The notes under the pieces: generated by a model
What the model was told of the DNA's origin: nothing
The model's input: the letters and a program-made list of their open reading frames with translations, nothing else
The model's database searches: none
Part shown: in pieces, positions 1 to 11,435 of the stretch
How positions within the stretch are numbered: the first letter of the stretch is position 1
Layout: each line of letters starts with the position of its first letter
Made by a program: the position numbers and the translations under genes
Assembly (NCBI GenBank): GCA_963573315.1
Contig: OY752143.1
Location: forward strand, 1,488,001 to 1,552,000
Source of the DNA: Entomortierella parvispora
Taxonomy: Eukaryota > Mortierellomycota > Mortierellomycetes > Mortierellales > Mortierellaceae
Direction of reading: 5' to 3'
DNA length: 64,000 nucleotides

Positions 1-97
1 TGGAAATGATTGGCTTCTCTTTCCCTCGGTGTTGTTGTGGTTCGTTGGTGCGCAGTGTTGACCAACAATCTTCCCTCTTTTGGACATTTGCTCTTAG
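1..97. other. Probable intron tail of the trimethyllysine dioxygenase gene
   Basis: This sequence ends in a T-rich stretch and a TTAG acceptor at 94-97, directly before the first recognisable exon of the dioxygenase. No coding match was seen in it. The 5' exons lie outside the window. Confidence 0.4.
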
Positions 98-1059
98 CAC
101 ATCTTTGGGTTCTCGTATGTCACTGGCGTACCAGTCACCACTGAAGCAACGGAGGCATTAGCAAACAGGATCGCCTTCATTCGCGAGACACACTATGGTG
201 AGTGAAGGGTAGATGAGAGCGGCGGTAGTTGATCTTCCGTGCAAGGTGGCGTGATATGTTCCTCTATACTAAACACATCATTTTGTTTTTACCTAGGCGG
301 CTTTTGGGATTTCACATCTGATCTTGGACATGGTGATACCGCTTACACGGATTTGGCCTTGGGCGCCCATACAGACACGACTTATTTTACTGATCCCGTC
401 GGGTATGTTTCCCCAGCCATTGGACTGCACCTGACGAAAAGAATATCTTTTTCTCTGCACACCACTGCCCTTGCATCAGGGCGGAAGGCTAACGGGCCTT
501 ATTTAATTTTATGTATCGATCCATGAACAGATTGCAGATGTTTCACCTTCTGCACCACGATGGCGAAGGCGGACACAACTTGCTCGTGGACGGATTCCAT
601 TGTGCCAAAATCCTCAAAGAGCAGTACCCGCAATCGTACAAGACCCTTTCAGAGATCGGGGTCCCCGCCCACAGTGCCGGTGATGCCTCGACTCATATTG
701 TTCCCTCTCCTCGACGAAACCCAATCCTAAAGCACGACCCCGTGACCCGCGATCTGGTCCAAGTGCGATTCAACAATGACGATCGGTCGACCTTGGATCA
801 TCTGGATGCAGATCAGGTCGAGGCCTTTTATTCGGCCTTGTTTGATTGGAACAAGGTCTTGACAGATGAAAAGAATCTTTTGTGGACAAAATTCCAACCG
901 GGACGAGTCTTGATCTTTGACAACTGGAGATGTCTTCATGGACGATCGGCGTTCACGGGAAAGAGACGGATGTGTGGAGCTTATACCAACTGGGACGATT
1001 ACCGTTCACGCTGGAGAACTTTGAACACCCCGGCCGCTCAACTGGCCGAAGAGCTTTAG
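98..1059 (+). CDS. Trimethyllysine dioxygenase, 3' part (carnitine biosynthesis)
   Basis: Fe(II)/2-oxoglutarate dioxygenase expected to hydroxylate N6-trimethyllysine, the first step of carnitine synthesis, usually in mitochondria. Visible exons are 98-197, 297-402 and 531-1059, with GT-AG introns between and phases that join cleanly. The joined protein reads HTDTTYF (iron ligands His and Asp), then FHLLHHDGEGG, NDDRS, a GRVLIFDNWR stretch and LHGRSAFTG (third iron ligand His, with 2-oxoglutarate-binding Arg nearby), ending AEEL-stop. This order matches human TMLHE (HTDTTYF) better than gamma-butyrobetaine dioxygenase. The N-terminal half, including the start and any mitochondrial presequence, is missing because the gene enters from the left edge. 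The close paralogue BBOX is the main alternative. Confidence 0.88.
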
Positions 1060-2048
1060 AGGGAGGATTCAGATTCTGAAATAGAAGGAGAAAGAGAAAG
1101 AGGCACTGAGCGAGCATCTCAGTATTTGTTATATATATATAGATGTTAGACAAAAGCATTGGATAGAACCAGCATGATCCGATAAAGAGGAAGACGTTGA
1201 CTTCAATAGGTCCATTTGTGCATGATTTGAATTATATTCCATCATCAGTCACTATCACTTTATTTTCTTAACGAATTTTTCTGGCGCTTACTACAAGGGG
1301 AAAGCTCAATATGATTCCGCCCTGAGAATCCATTTGGCAGGCGATGGTTTGGGATCTTTTCTTGAGGAGGGTTGATCACGTCGCATGTGTCTCTGTGACT
1401 CCTTCGATTTTAAGCAATAAGTCCACGTCATTCATATCCGACGTCCTGTCCTTGGGGGGGGGCTCCTTCGACTCGAACGGCTTTAACAGTATTTATTCTG
1501 CCATGGTCGACCACCAGATCAAAGGTGACCTAGTGGCCGCCGATGTTACTATCCAAGAGGATCCAGAGTTAGTTAATCCGTTATAACCAAGTCAGTCATC
1601 AACCATGCAATCATTTGGGCCACTGTAGCTCTTGCTCGACCCAATTCCAGCAATCATAGATTTCTTCAAAAGGTCAAGGGGCGTCTCGCAGCTTCCGTTC
1701 TTGAAAAAAGAAACAGATACAGATCCACGACCCGTTAGCCCATCCACCGAAATCAACAATAAAAAACCTAATAAAGGGATGACAAAGGATGTTTGCTGAC
1801 CACGCACTTCCTATCCCCAAGGGAAGGCGTCATGAAGGTTTGAGGGTGAGGATCACATTTCCCTTCTCCATCCCTGAGAGAAAGACGAAAGATCCTCAAG
1901 GTCACCTTAAGAGAGAGCCAGTCACCGATTTCTGTTGCCAGAGCTCAGAGGTCAGAACTATATAATAAGGATCAGAAAAATGGGATCCACCTGGCCTGTT
2001 GAAGGATTGGGTGGACTATCCAGGGATGCCAACTCGCGAACCATATAT
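1060..2048. other. Intergenic, no confident gene
   Basis: Short open frames occur but none has an ATG start plus recognisable domains. A minus-strand frame near 1592-1807 looks signal-peptide-like but begins with GTG and has an upstream stop. AT-rich sequence after 1080 probably holds the dioxygenase 3' UTR. Confidence 0.4.
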
Positions 2049-2171
2049 ACGCTTCGATCCCTGGCACGGTAATCCACTGCTAGGAAAAGACTGCTTGTAT
2101 ACGGGTGTATCAGTGCGACGCTTCGATTTCCGTTGCCGGTAAAGGGCTGCTGCACTATACGGGTGTTAACC
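2049..2171. repeat. Degenerate tandem repeat, two units
   Basis: Unit A (2049-2117) and unit B (2118-2171) both begin ACGCTTCGAT and both end in a copy of ATACGGGTGT followed by T/A-rich bases. Unit B lacks about 15 bp in the middle. The similarity is partial. The repeat overlaps the 3' end of the unrecognised minus-strand gene candidate and could be the cause of its frame disruption. Confidence 0.45.
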
Positions 2172-2709
2172 TTCGGTCATGATAGATGGCGAACAGGTTA
2201 AAATGGGAATGCTCCAAATACCGCGCCCCTCTGCCAGGAAACGATAGCTGGGCTCGGCCAGGGAGCTGTGTTACCCTGGCCCTTGTGCACAGTAAAACAG
2301 GAAGGTCCTCAATAAAGAAGTCCTCGACCATAGTAGTGGACACGACATCGAAGATCAAAGGGTAGTTCCATGTTGAAGGATTCACCTCTGGTCCTCTCAT
2401 CTGCCTGTAAGACCCCAAACATGAATATGAATGAAAGCCACAAGCAGGATCCGTTGGAGAAGACTACCAAAAACGGGGCCCCCGACACGATGCCGTTTAC
2501 CTTCTGAGCAAAGGTGTTGACGGAGAAAATTCATAGCCACAGTCATGTTGAATGAACTTGCGGACTATAATGGGAAAAAGGGTTCGCCATGCTTTGTTCA
2601 CCTCTGCTGGAGAACGACGGCACGGCTCGCAAGCCCCTCGGTCCACCTTCCGGATTCTGTTGCCAGAAAACAGCAGTTGGGCCACAGGTTGCAGTTCACG
2701 CTCCTGTTC
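2155..2709 (-). CDS. Unrecognised gene candidate, 5' end unresolved, possibly broken
   Basis: Two minus-strand exons, 2709-2501 and 2404-2155, join in phase across a GTAAAC donor and TTACAG acceptor. They give about 152 residues with a protein-like composition, including the stretches FSGNRIRKVDRGACEP, FIQHDCGYEFSPST and FPGRGARYLEHSHFNLF. The frame stops at a TAG at 2155-2157. Immediately downstream a second frame continues with protein-like sequence (NRSVALIHPYTSSLFLAVDY) to about 1955, so the original gene may have been longer and frameshifted at the tandem repeat. I found no family. Upstream exons could lie between 2815 and 3104 (an ATG at 3104 and a TATAAATA box at 3396-3389), but I could not join them in phase. 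Confidence 0.33.
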
Positions 2710-3899
2710 CTGTTGCCGGGAAAAGAGATGTGAGAAACCCCTTCACTTTCTGATGAGGAGGAGAAAGAAAGGGATAGGAGGGAAGAGCAGAGACAGGACC
2801 CGCCTTGACATTACCTTTCCTTGATAAAGCGGCGCAGCACCAGGGAGGGCCGTCCGCGACGGAAGGGCAGGCGGATGTAGGAAGGCCTACAGAGAAGTCA
2901 AGAAGAAAAAGCAAAGGAGATGAGATTTCCAAGAGAAACGCGAAACGACCAGTTTGTTTACCTAAAAGGTGACACAGCACACACAAAAATACAGAGCTGC
3001 AACCTACCAAATGACCAAATGGACTGCCGCAGACGCGCCATGCATGCCAGAGAGAGCGGGACTGAGGCAATGACCGAGGCAATCACTCTTTCTATAAACG
3101 CCATGGAAATAAAAAGAGAAATCAGCCAACATGATGACGATGGCGCAGCAGTAATGTCGTGTGCAAGGAAATGTTGAAATGACGAGTGGCCATTGCGACA
3201 TAAGAACGCGAAAAAAAGAGACGGGGAGAGGAAGAATATTGGGAAAGACAAAATCAACAACAGGAGTAGAATGGATGTAAAAGTATGGATGGATTGTTCA
3301 GGATCCTACTTACCATATAGGCTATCATCGAGAGGGGAAGACAAAGGCCGAAAGAGATGTGGTTGCCCAGAGTGACGGACGATGGACATATTTATACCAC
3401 GCACAAACGGACCCCTTAACAGCTGATGAAACTTGGCATTGTCCGAAGCACTCCTCAACTAGTGGCAACTATGGATGGACTTTTCCTTGGTGCTATTCAA
3501 CAAGGGACATGAAGGAAGACAGTACAAGAGTTCAATAGTTTGGTCAGAACGACTGGAGTGGTGCAGCGCTTATATTCTTGAAGAATTAATTCAATATAAT
3601 CTCAACGAAGTTCTTTGCCAACGTACGGTAATTCGTCGGATTGGCGATGGGGAGGTTCTACAGAAAGCATAGGGGACTCACGGAAAAGTATTTTATAATA
3701 ATATTAATAATGTACACCATGAAAGCAGCGGGATGCTTTCAAATTTTACGAAAATGCTGGAGGGGGGAGGGGAGGATGACGATGCTATTTTCGGGGTGGG
3801 ATATATAACAAAAGATGAGGGGTTTTTTTTGGAGGGAAAGGGGTTTAGGAAGTAAAAGAGGCGGAAGGAAGAAAGTATCAGGAATGCCAGATAGTCTTC
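2710..3899. other. Intergenic or unresolved 5' exons of the minus-strand candidate
   Basis: Contains a minus-strand TATAAATA at 3396-3389, an exon-like segment about 2896-2815 between a TGTAG acceptor and a GTAATG donor, and an ATG at 3104. These suggest a transcription unit reading leftwards, but no single gene model fits. The AT-rich 3670-3890 part is probably the 3' UTR of the MFS gene. Confidence 0.3.
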
Positions 3900-6266
3900 T
3901 TAAGCAAACTGAGCCTTAGCCACGACGGCACCTTCCTCCGCGATCAACTCTTGTTGGACGGAGAAAGGGGACTCGGGCGTCTGCTGATCCAACTCCATCT
4001 TCTCGCCTAGGGAATCTGAGATCTCGTCGGACATAATCTTGCCCTGTTGGAAACTGCTCTCTTCCATGGCTGCAGCCTCATCGACCTTATCAGTCTTGGT
4101 CTTGTTCAACATGGGCTTGGAGTGGGGCAAGAGCGCCAAAGTAAGAATAAAGCCCAAGATTCCAAAGGCCATATCACCAAAGAGAGCCTGCTTGTATCCA
4201 TGCATCATTTGAGCTCCAGACAGGTTGGGGTTGTCGCCGTTGATCTTTCCAGATATGACGGTCAAAATAGCAAGACCAAAGGGAGCACCGATCTAAATTC
4301 ATGGGCGAAGGGCACTGGGTTGTTTAGAACACAATACTAGACCACCTTTCTCAAAACGATAAAGACAGACAAGAAAGATCTTTACCTGAAGACCAACATT
4401 GTAAATGGCACCAACAACTCCCTGGTCATCATCTGCAGCATCTCGCAGCGCCGTGATCTGGGCTGGCAGCATGACCAAGCCCAATCCAAGTACGTTCATA
4501 ATTAAGGCCAGGAACGGCAAAATCCAGTATGTGCTTTCATGTGTCACAAACGCAAACGTCATTGCCGACGTGGACAACAACAAGAAGCCGAGAGCGATAC
4601 AGTACTTGAGCGGCATCACTGGCAAATACTTGCCCAAGATCGAATAAAACACAATCGCGGTCAATCCATGCACCAAGTACGACAATGACGTTCTCATGAT
4701 TGAGTAGCCCAACACCTCCTGGAAGATCAAGGTTGTGTAGTACAGGAATCCCTGGAAACAGGCCTGCATGATAAAGATCAACGCGAAACTGACGGCAAAG
4801 GCACGGTGCTTCCAGATGTGGAAGGGCATGATGGGGTAAGGGATGCGACGCTCCAAGAAGAAGAAGATCGTCAGCAGGACCAGACCTACAAAAAGTACGG
4901 GCAGTGTCTTGGGGCTAGCCCAACCAGTCTCGACACCAGAGGAGATGTAGTATATAACACAGACAATGCCTCCAGTAGCCGTGAAGGCACCACCGAAATC
5001 GATCTTTGGGCTGACGCCGTGCAAACCGGGGGTGTCGGGGATGGCAAATACACCGACAACAAAGAGGAAACAGGACATGATGGCCGACAAGAAAAAGATC
5101 CATTGCCAGCCAATCGTCGACGTCAGTGCTCCAGAAAGCAACAATCCAGTGACAGCACCCATGGCTATTATGAAAAAGAATAGCAAAAAGTGTGAACAGC
5201 TATTGATCAACAATCCATCGTCTCCTGGCGTTTGCAATGCTGATCCTTTTCACTTACCACCAATGGCTCCAAAGATAGACAGAGCACGAGTTCTAGATTT
5301 TCCAACAGGATAACGAATGGCAATCAGGGCCAAGGCGGTGGGGATCTGAGCCGCGGCACCCATGCCTTGCAACGCTCTTGAGATACACAACATCACGGGC
5401 GACCTTGAAAATCCATTGATCATTGACCACAAGGCGAACCAGAATAGACCAGACAAGAAAATACGACGATGCCCAAACAAATCACCCATGCGTCCGGCAA
5501 TCAACAAGAGTCCTCCAAAGGACCTGAGAAAAAAAGTGGCGTGTTAGGTCAAAATCAATGGATGCTTCAACTGAAAGTCAGTTTCCTTATCTAGTAATGA
5601 ACAATGTATGTCCAAAGAGTACTTACAAGGCGTAGGAGCTAATGAGCCACTGCTGCTGCTGAACCTCAAAGTGGAGGTCTAATTTGTAACACAAGAAAAG
5701 AAGTCAGACGAGTTTCTTTTGGAGCTAATCCTGAGGACCAAGCACAACGAGCGCCCCCACGGATCCACAATTTTTTTTTCGAAAGCGGGGAAGGGCTCTG
5801 GATAGAGAGCTTCGTACCTCGAGCAATGGGAAGCATGGCGACAGTCATACTGGCACCGTTAACTATTTGCAAAGAAAATAATGTCGTTGAAACATGTGTG
5901 AGCAACATGACAATTTTAAAAAAAGGAGGAAGGAGGAAGGTGGAAGGAGAGAGGACTAACAGTCTCTTCCTCTCTCTTTCTGCTGTATCGATGATCTTCG
6001 CTTCCCATACCAATATCCAAGAACTGGGCCATGGAAACAACGTAGAGCATCACAGGTTGAAACTTGAGGCAGATCTTCTCAAACTTGGTCAGCGTAGAGG
6101 GATCACGGTTCTCCAGAGGCACATAGTCTGGGGGCAGTTGAGGTTCCTGAATCTCCATGTGAGGAGTAGGCTCAGCCTTGTCCTTTTGATCCGAATGCTC
6201 GTGGATCGACACCATGGTATCGTTGATAGTTGATTGTGGAGACTCTGGCCTGTGTTGATCGGCCAT
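3900..6266 (-). CDS. MFS efflux transporter, DHA2 (14-TM) type
   Basis: Proton-coupled major facilitator, probably a plasma-membrane drug or metabolite exporter. Exons on the minus strand: 6266-6011, 5862-5818, 5678-5627, 5523-5258, 5164-4386 and 4292-3900, all GT-AG and in phase, giving 596 residues. The soluble N-terminus (about 85 residues) starts MADQHRPESPQ. Motif A reads GRMGDLFGHRR after the second membrane segment, followed by SRALQGMGAAAQIPTALALI, and the antiporter motif C is seen as GAVTGLLLSGAL. Many hydrophobic segments follow, ending with LALLPHS and a charged, glutamate-rich cytoplasmic tail. Two internal exons are very short (45 and 52 nt). ATR1-like and other DHA2 drug transporters are the closest class I can name; the substrate is unknown. 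The start was chosen as the first ATG before the conserved body. Confidence 0.87.
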
Positions 6267-8183
6267 GGAGGATGAGTATAGGACGACGCAGAGGAGGGGG
6301 GTGGGAGTGAAGGAAGGAAGGTAGAGATCGGGCAAACGAAAAGGAGAAGAAAGAAAAAAAGAAAGAGGCGGAGGGGACTGGGGGTATGAAATACTCTGTG
6401 GTGCAGTCGCTCGGAGAAAGAAAAAAAAAAAAAAAAGTGAAAACGGAAAATAAGATGTTTTTGTGTTTGGCTGTTTGCTCAAGTGCAGGTTTGTTTGTAT
6501 GAAGACAGGTCCTAAAAAAGGTTTGGATTGACCCGAGAAAACAGCGTGAGACGGTGAGAGGCCGCTGAGCAGGGCGGAGAATGGAGAGGAAGAGGGCGGG
6601 ATCAAACCCAAGTGAATATACAGTAGGGCGCAGTAGGTGACGGAAGAGAAAGAGGGACTGAAGAAGAAAGAGAAGAGGCTGTGAGGATCGTCGCTTCCTT
6701 TGAGGGCAGTCTGCTTTTGCAAAAAGAAAGAGAATGAAGGAGTGGGAATCGCAACGGTGTGGTCTACAGATGCAGGTGCTCGGCCCTCTTTGTAACACAT
6801 CCCATCCCATCCCAATTGACCATTTAGAGTTGTCTGCTGGATCATGACCAACTGGCTGACTTTGGTTCCGATTTTTCTGGTGACAAATAATATCAAGAAG
6901 AAGGGACACAAAGCCCTCTCTCTCCCTCTCTCCAGCGCAGCACCTCCGGTGCCACTCGTTGCGTGGATACTCAGTGTACATTCATACAGCGCCACACCTT
7001 ACCGCCAAGCTGGCTGCCTAATGTTCCCTTATCCCAATTCTCCGAATGCAAGCGCCCATTGACCTACCATCATACCAGTCCCTGGCAGCGTCTGAGACTT
7101 GAAGCCGGCCTCCTGGTTTCGCATTAAACATGCATGCTCCTGCGCCATCCTTCACAAGCCACTTGGGACAAGCCTCTTCGCGCGCTGTTGCCAGCTGAGA
7201 TACAACACAGTGGCGCCTTCTTACTAACAATTACTAACAATGTTCTTGCTTGCTTGCCCTTCCAGTGAAAAAGAGCTGGCTTCGTCTTCGTCCCCTAGAC
7301 TCCTAGGCGAGACGAAGCTAGAGGCACATGAACTCAAGGGTATTCCCGTGACACCTTTATTCTTCCGAATCCTTGTCAAAAAGAGCGCTTGGTTTGCAAT
7401 AGACTGATACGACGAAACAGACTTCAGGGACGTGCTGGACGCGAAAAAAAATGCCACCCTCCCTGAAAATCTTTTTTGTACCTTACCTCGTCAGAGACAA
7501 TCGTCTTCAGGGCAACACTAGAGATGTTGAATGTTCATGTATCAGTAACTCTCCATTTCCAACAATAATCATCGCTACCCCTGCAAAACCATACCAAAAA
7601 GTTGTTGTCAGCATCCTGCCATCGCACCGTCCCATCACCACCATCTAACGCGAAGCGGTGACCCATATGTGAATAGGTTATGGAGGTTATATATCTGGTA
7701 CAGCCTCTTAGAATGGAAAAGAGTCAGTATGTGCATCCTTGTCGCTATCTGACAACTGCAGGGTGGATGTGTAGGGAAGTGTCCTAGAGTAATGCGGTCT
7801 TTTCATCGCCTTTGATGGCATTTGGTGTCAGTTAGATATTGCCGTTGTCCACTAATACATGTTCATATTGACGTTGTTTAGTGCTGCAAACGCGGCTTTG
7901 CTCACGAGATCGCCGAGAGATGGTTCGCGAAGGGCTGGAAGCGATGACATTGAAGAAACAAGTGAGCATCAGGTCTTTTGCCGGTTTCACCAAACGTTTC
8001 CTTCATCAACCTTGACTGACAAAATCAAAGGTCGCAGTGTATATGTGGTAGGTAGACGATGAAAATGATAAATGTATTTTTTCTATGTTTAATAAAATGC
8101 GACAACTCAGCCTCTCCAGACCCTTTCCACCTCCAATCACAAACCCAATTGAAGAGTTGGAAGGTATATAAAGCGCCTCTAGT
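6267..8183. other. Intergenic: MFS promoter side and mL38 3' side
   Basis: From 6267 to about 6420 the sequence is strongly GA-rich on the plus strand (CT-rich on the coding strand), with an A run near 6420-6437, typical of promoters and leaders in this window. From 7000 to 8180 no gene is visible. A minus-strand frame at 7224-7457 has no ATG. Confidence 0.4.
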
Positions 8184-9651
8184 TTAAAGGTTGACAAACT
8201 TCTTCTTCTTCTGTCCAGTCTCATCCAACAACTGGTCTACCTTGGGTTGCTTGCCATAAACAGGCTCAGGCTGCTGAAGGATCTCCTTGTAGATCCTGCT
8301 CACATCCTTGTCCCAGACCTGGCGGAAGAAAGTCAACCCCTTGGCATTCAACTTATATTGTGACAAGAGTGCACTCAATGTAACATCCCTTGAAATTTGG
8401 CTCTTGTCCATCTCAATCTTGTCCTGTCCGCCGTTGGGTTGTTCAGCAACAACGAGAGTGTAACGGTGGTATGTCGTACCCTTAGGAGGGTGAGGAGGGA
8501 GGTAAGGAAGGATCACATCCGAAGAATCCTTGCTAACCGTCGTTGATGTTGCTGACAAGGGAACGTTGGAACTAAAGAGAATTGTGCATGACATGTTAAT
8601 ATGCTATACCTCTTCACTGACCCGTATTTTACGTAGGAGGGCCACAGGGGTCAACTTACATCAACCAGTGCAATTGCTGCTTGAAGGTCTCATTCTCAAC
8701 ATCGGGAGTATCAGGGTCGATCAAAGCAATGGTGTAGTACTTTTGATCTGGGTGAAAGGTGGTGACATCAACCACGGGCTCCTGAATGGTGTGTCCAGGC
8801 AAAAGGAAAGATCCAGTCTCGAAAAAGTTGCTTGATGCAGGTGATCCTTTAGGAACTTTGGGCGAGGTTCCTGCTCCAAAATCCAATTGGACATTCAATG
8901 AAGGTGTGAAAGGAGAAAGAACATCGGGGGTGACGAACATCTGGGTAATACGCTGCTGGATTACTGGCAAAGTCTCTCTTTGGAACTGCTTGCTCTTCAT
9001 GTAACGGAAGACAGCCTTGGACATGTCGATATGTCCATTCTTGAACTTCCACTGAACCTCTGGTTCGTTGATCTCAGCATAAGCTTCCTGCTTGAAGATC
9101 TTCTCCTTGAGTGTTGAAACCTCGGCATCCTTTGCTGCTGATGGTGCGGCTAAAATATCAAAGAGTAGGAATCAAGAAGTCCGTGTCCACAAAATGTTAA
9201 TGACATTCCAAGATCGAGCTTAAAATGTCCTGCACAATGCTCCATATGATCAAGACTTCTCGTACCTTTCAAGAGCTCTGTCATCTTGTCCTGCAAAGAC
9301 TTGACTTCAGCAAGACGCTTAGCTTTGTCCTCTGCAATGATCTTCAGAGCCTCGTCGTAGGTCCTGTTAACGCCCAAAGCAGGGGCCTTATAAGTGCGTG
9401 CAGCAGTGTTGACGGAGAACGAGCGAGTCGCCTAAAAGTTGAATCACAGTACAATAGAGAGGTGAGTTTATGTGGTTCCGGATATTGACCGACGCCTTGT
9501 TTTGTAGTTCGGGATAGTGTTGTTGTTGATCAGCCCTCCTGATCATTCCTCGAGGCGACATGGGCTGATCAGCAATTTCAAGGATAACCATGGGCCGTAC
9601 CATGGACGAGCACCGCTTGCTCGCTCTGAGGACGAAGCGAGGGAGAGACAT
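8184..9651 (-). CDS. Mitochondrial large-subunit ribosomal protein mL38 (MRPL35-like, PEBP fold)
   Basis: Component of the mitochondrial 54S ribosomal subunit. Exons: 9651-9601 (17 codons), 9431-9266, 9149-8660 and 8571-8184, all GT-AG and in phase, 364 residues. Exon 1 plus the start of exon 2 form an Arg/Ser-rich presequence (MSLPRFVLRASKR, then ATRSFSVNTAARTY). The C-terminal two thirds show the phosphatidylethanolamine-binding-protein fold used by mL38: YYTIALIDPDTPD, HWLISNVPLS, then LPYLPPHPPKGTTYHRYTLVV. The C-terminus is lysine-rich. Longer in-frame starts exist upstream, but this ATG gives a clean targeting peptide and a GTACGG donor right after codon 17. The gene is divergent from RPS16. 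A free PEBP protein is less likely because of the long N-terminal extension. Confidence 0.87.
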
Positions 9652-10245
9652 TATGTGGAGTGAGAAGGGAGTAAGGGAAGCGAGGAGATGCAGACGATGC
9701 GATGAATAGTGGTGCCGGCGGTTGTTGATCTTTGTGTGTGTCTCCGGACTGACTGGCTGCAAGAAGACACAGGGCGAGAGAAGGAAAAGGAAAAGACAGT
9801 CCACATGAATTGGGACTAAGCCACACATGTCCTGTACATCCCAGAGGGCTTTGCGCTCGTGTGGTAGACCTTCTCTTTCAAACCTTTGATTTCGGTGAGG
9901 CTCAGTGCTGCTCTTGGGGGATCGAAAATCATCCATCGATCCATCGATCGATCCATCACCATTCTCGGCCATTGTGCTTTCCTTTCATTCTTGGTGGATT
10001 CGCCATCTCTCTCGGCATCGTCAGGATCATCCATGGATTTTTTTTTCACTCTATTGCATCGTCATCAGAGGGAATCTTTCATCTCGACCAGAGAACAGCC
10101 CATGCACTGCGATAAAAGGCCCTAATGCTGACCAGAATCAGCAAACACCCGCCATCGAATTAGAATCCGACATCTCTCTTTTGGATCTTTCAACTCACCC
10201 TTAGGATCGCTTTCTTTTTTTAAAATCTATAGGCATTTATTCATC
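9652..10245. promoter_or_regulatory. Divergent promoter between mL38 and RPS16
   Basis: The 594 bp between the two start codons should hold both promoters. It contains an ATCC/ATCG-type short repeat near 9933-9957 and pyrimidine-rich stretches next to the RPS16 start, as is common for ribosomal protein leaders. No TATA box or known ribosomal-protein regulatory motif was recognised. Confidence 0.5.
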
Positions 10246-11218
10246 ATGTCCTCCGACTCGAAGAGTGTTCAGTGCTACGGCCGCAAGGCAAGTTTATATC
10301 CAGGAATTCGGCGTGAAACCAAACAGGACGCTTCAACTTCACAGGACGATGGCACTTCAGCGTAGACTGAACCTGGCAGGTTGATTGCACAACAATTCAT
10401 GGCGAACCCCTGATCTACCAAACAGGATGCGATCGTACGCTTCGCCAACAGCGGCTGTGGACGGATCTGTATTGATTGCCTTTTCAGAGGACCTCCTCGT
10501 CAAGAACGACACTCGATATGTATTATATTTTCAGTCTTATACTGTACAGAGTTGAAAAGACTCCTACTGGAACACTTTTGGAGCCGCATACACAGAGAAA
10601 CTCCTTGCACACCAGCACAGCACAGCACAGCATGGAGAAGTTATCCACAGCAGGAGACTTTCGTCATTTTATTATTCAGATTGAAAAAAAAGTGCAGGAA
10701 CCTAACCATTTTCCTTGATGTAATTAGAAAACCGCCACCGCCGTTGCTCACTGCAAGGCCGGTAAGGGTCTCATCCGCTTGAACGGATCCCCCATCGAGC
10801 TCGTTGAGCCCGATGTCTTGAAGTTCAAGGTCTACGAGCCCATCCTCCGTGTCGGCTCTGACAAGTTTGCCAACGTTGACATCCGCATCCGCGTCAAGGG
10901 TGGTGGACACACTTCCCAGATCTATGCTATCCGTCAGGCTCTTGCCAAGTCCATCGTCGCCTACTACCAGAAGTACGTCGATGAGGCCTCCAAGAACGAG
11001 CTCAAGCAGATCTTCCTTCAGTACGACCGTACCCTCCTCGTTGCTGATCCCCGTCGCTGCGAGCCCAAGAAGTTCGGTGGTGCTGGTGCCCGTGCCAGGT
11101 ACAGTGTCTTTTTCAATTATTGTTTTCATTTTTCATCTTTCCCCATTCTCAAACGTATGCTGACTTATTTTTATTATTGTCTTTTCAACTTTACAGATAC
11201 CAGAAGTCTTACCGTTAA
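10246..11218 (+). CDS. RPS16: 40S ribosomal protein S16 (uS9)
   Basis: Cytosolic small-subunit protein near the decoding centre. Exons: 10246-10287, 10728-11098 and 11197-11218, giving 144 residues, the usual length. The protein begins [14 protein letters not shown], continues [20 protein letters not shown], contains [20 protein letters not shown] and ends ARARYQKSYR, the conserved uS9 tail whose terminal Arg contacts P-site tRNA. The first intron (440 bp) begins with GCAAGT, a GC-AG intron, and is required by the conserved [11 protein letters not shown] junction. The second intron is a normal GT-AG. Codon use is strongly biased to C-ending codons, as expected for high expression. No box C/D motif pair was found in the long intron. 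Confidence 0.96.
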
Positions 11219-11435
11219 ATGTCGATGGACTGGTGGGATGGACAATCTCTCTGTTGGATCTTGTTCAATCTGGAATTTCGTTGGACGTTTGCTTCAACTC
11301 TTTATTAAGCAGCCAGCTGGATTGTTCCTACACGAATAAATTCACAAACCGTACTTGAATTCGTTTCTGAGAAAGAAAAGGGAACTTACCCCATGCATAG
11401 TAGTAATCTTCGTTCGAACAGGGCAGGTGGTGGGA

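Noticed and set aside
1592-1807. 71-residue frame resembling a small secreted protein
   Set aside because: It starts with GTG, an in-frame stop lies just upstream and no ATG is available.
10288-10727. snoRNA in the long RPS16 intron
   Set aside because: No convincing box C plus box D pair with terminal stem was seen on reading the intron.
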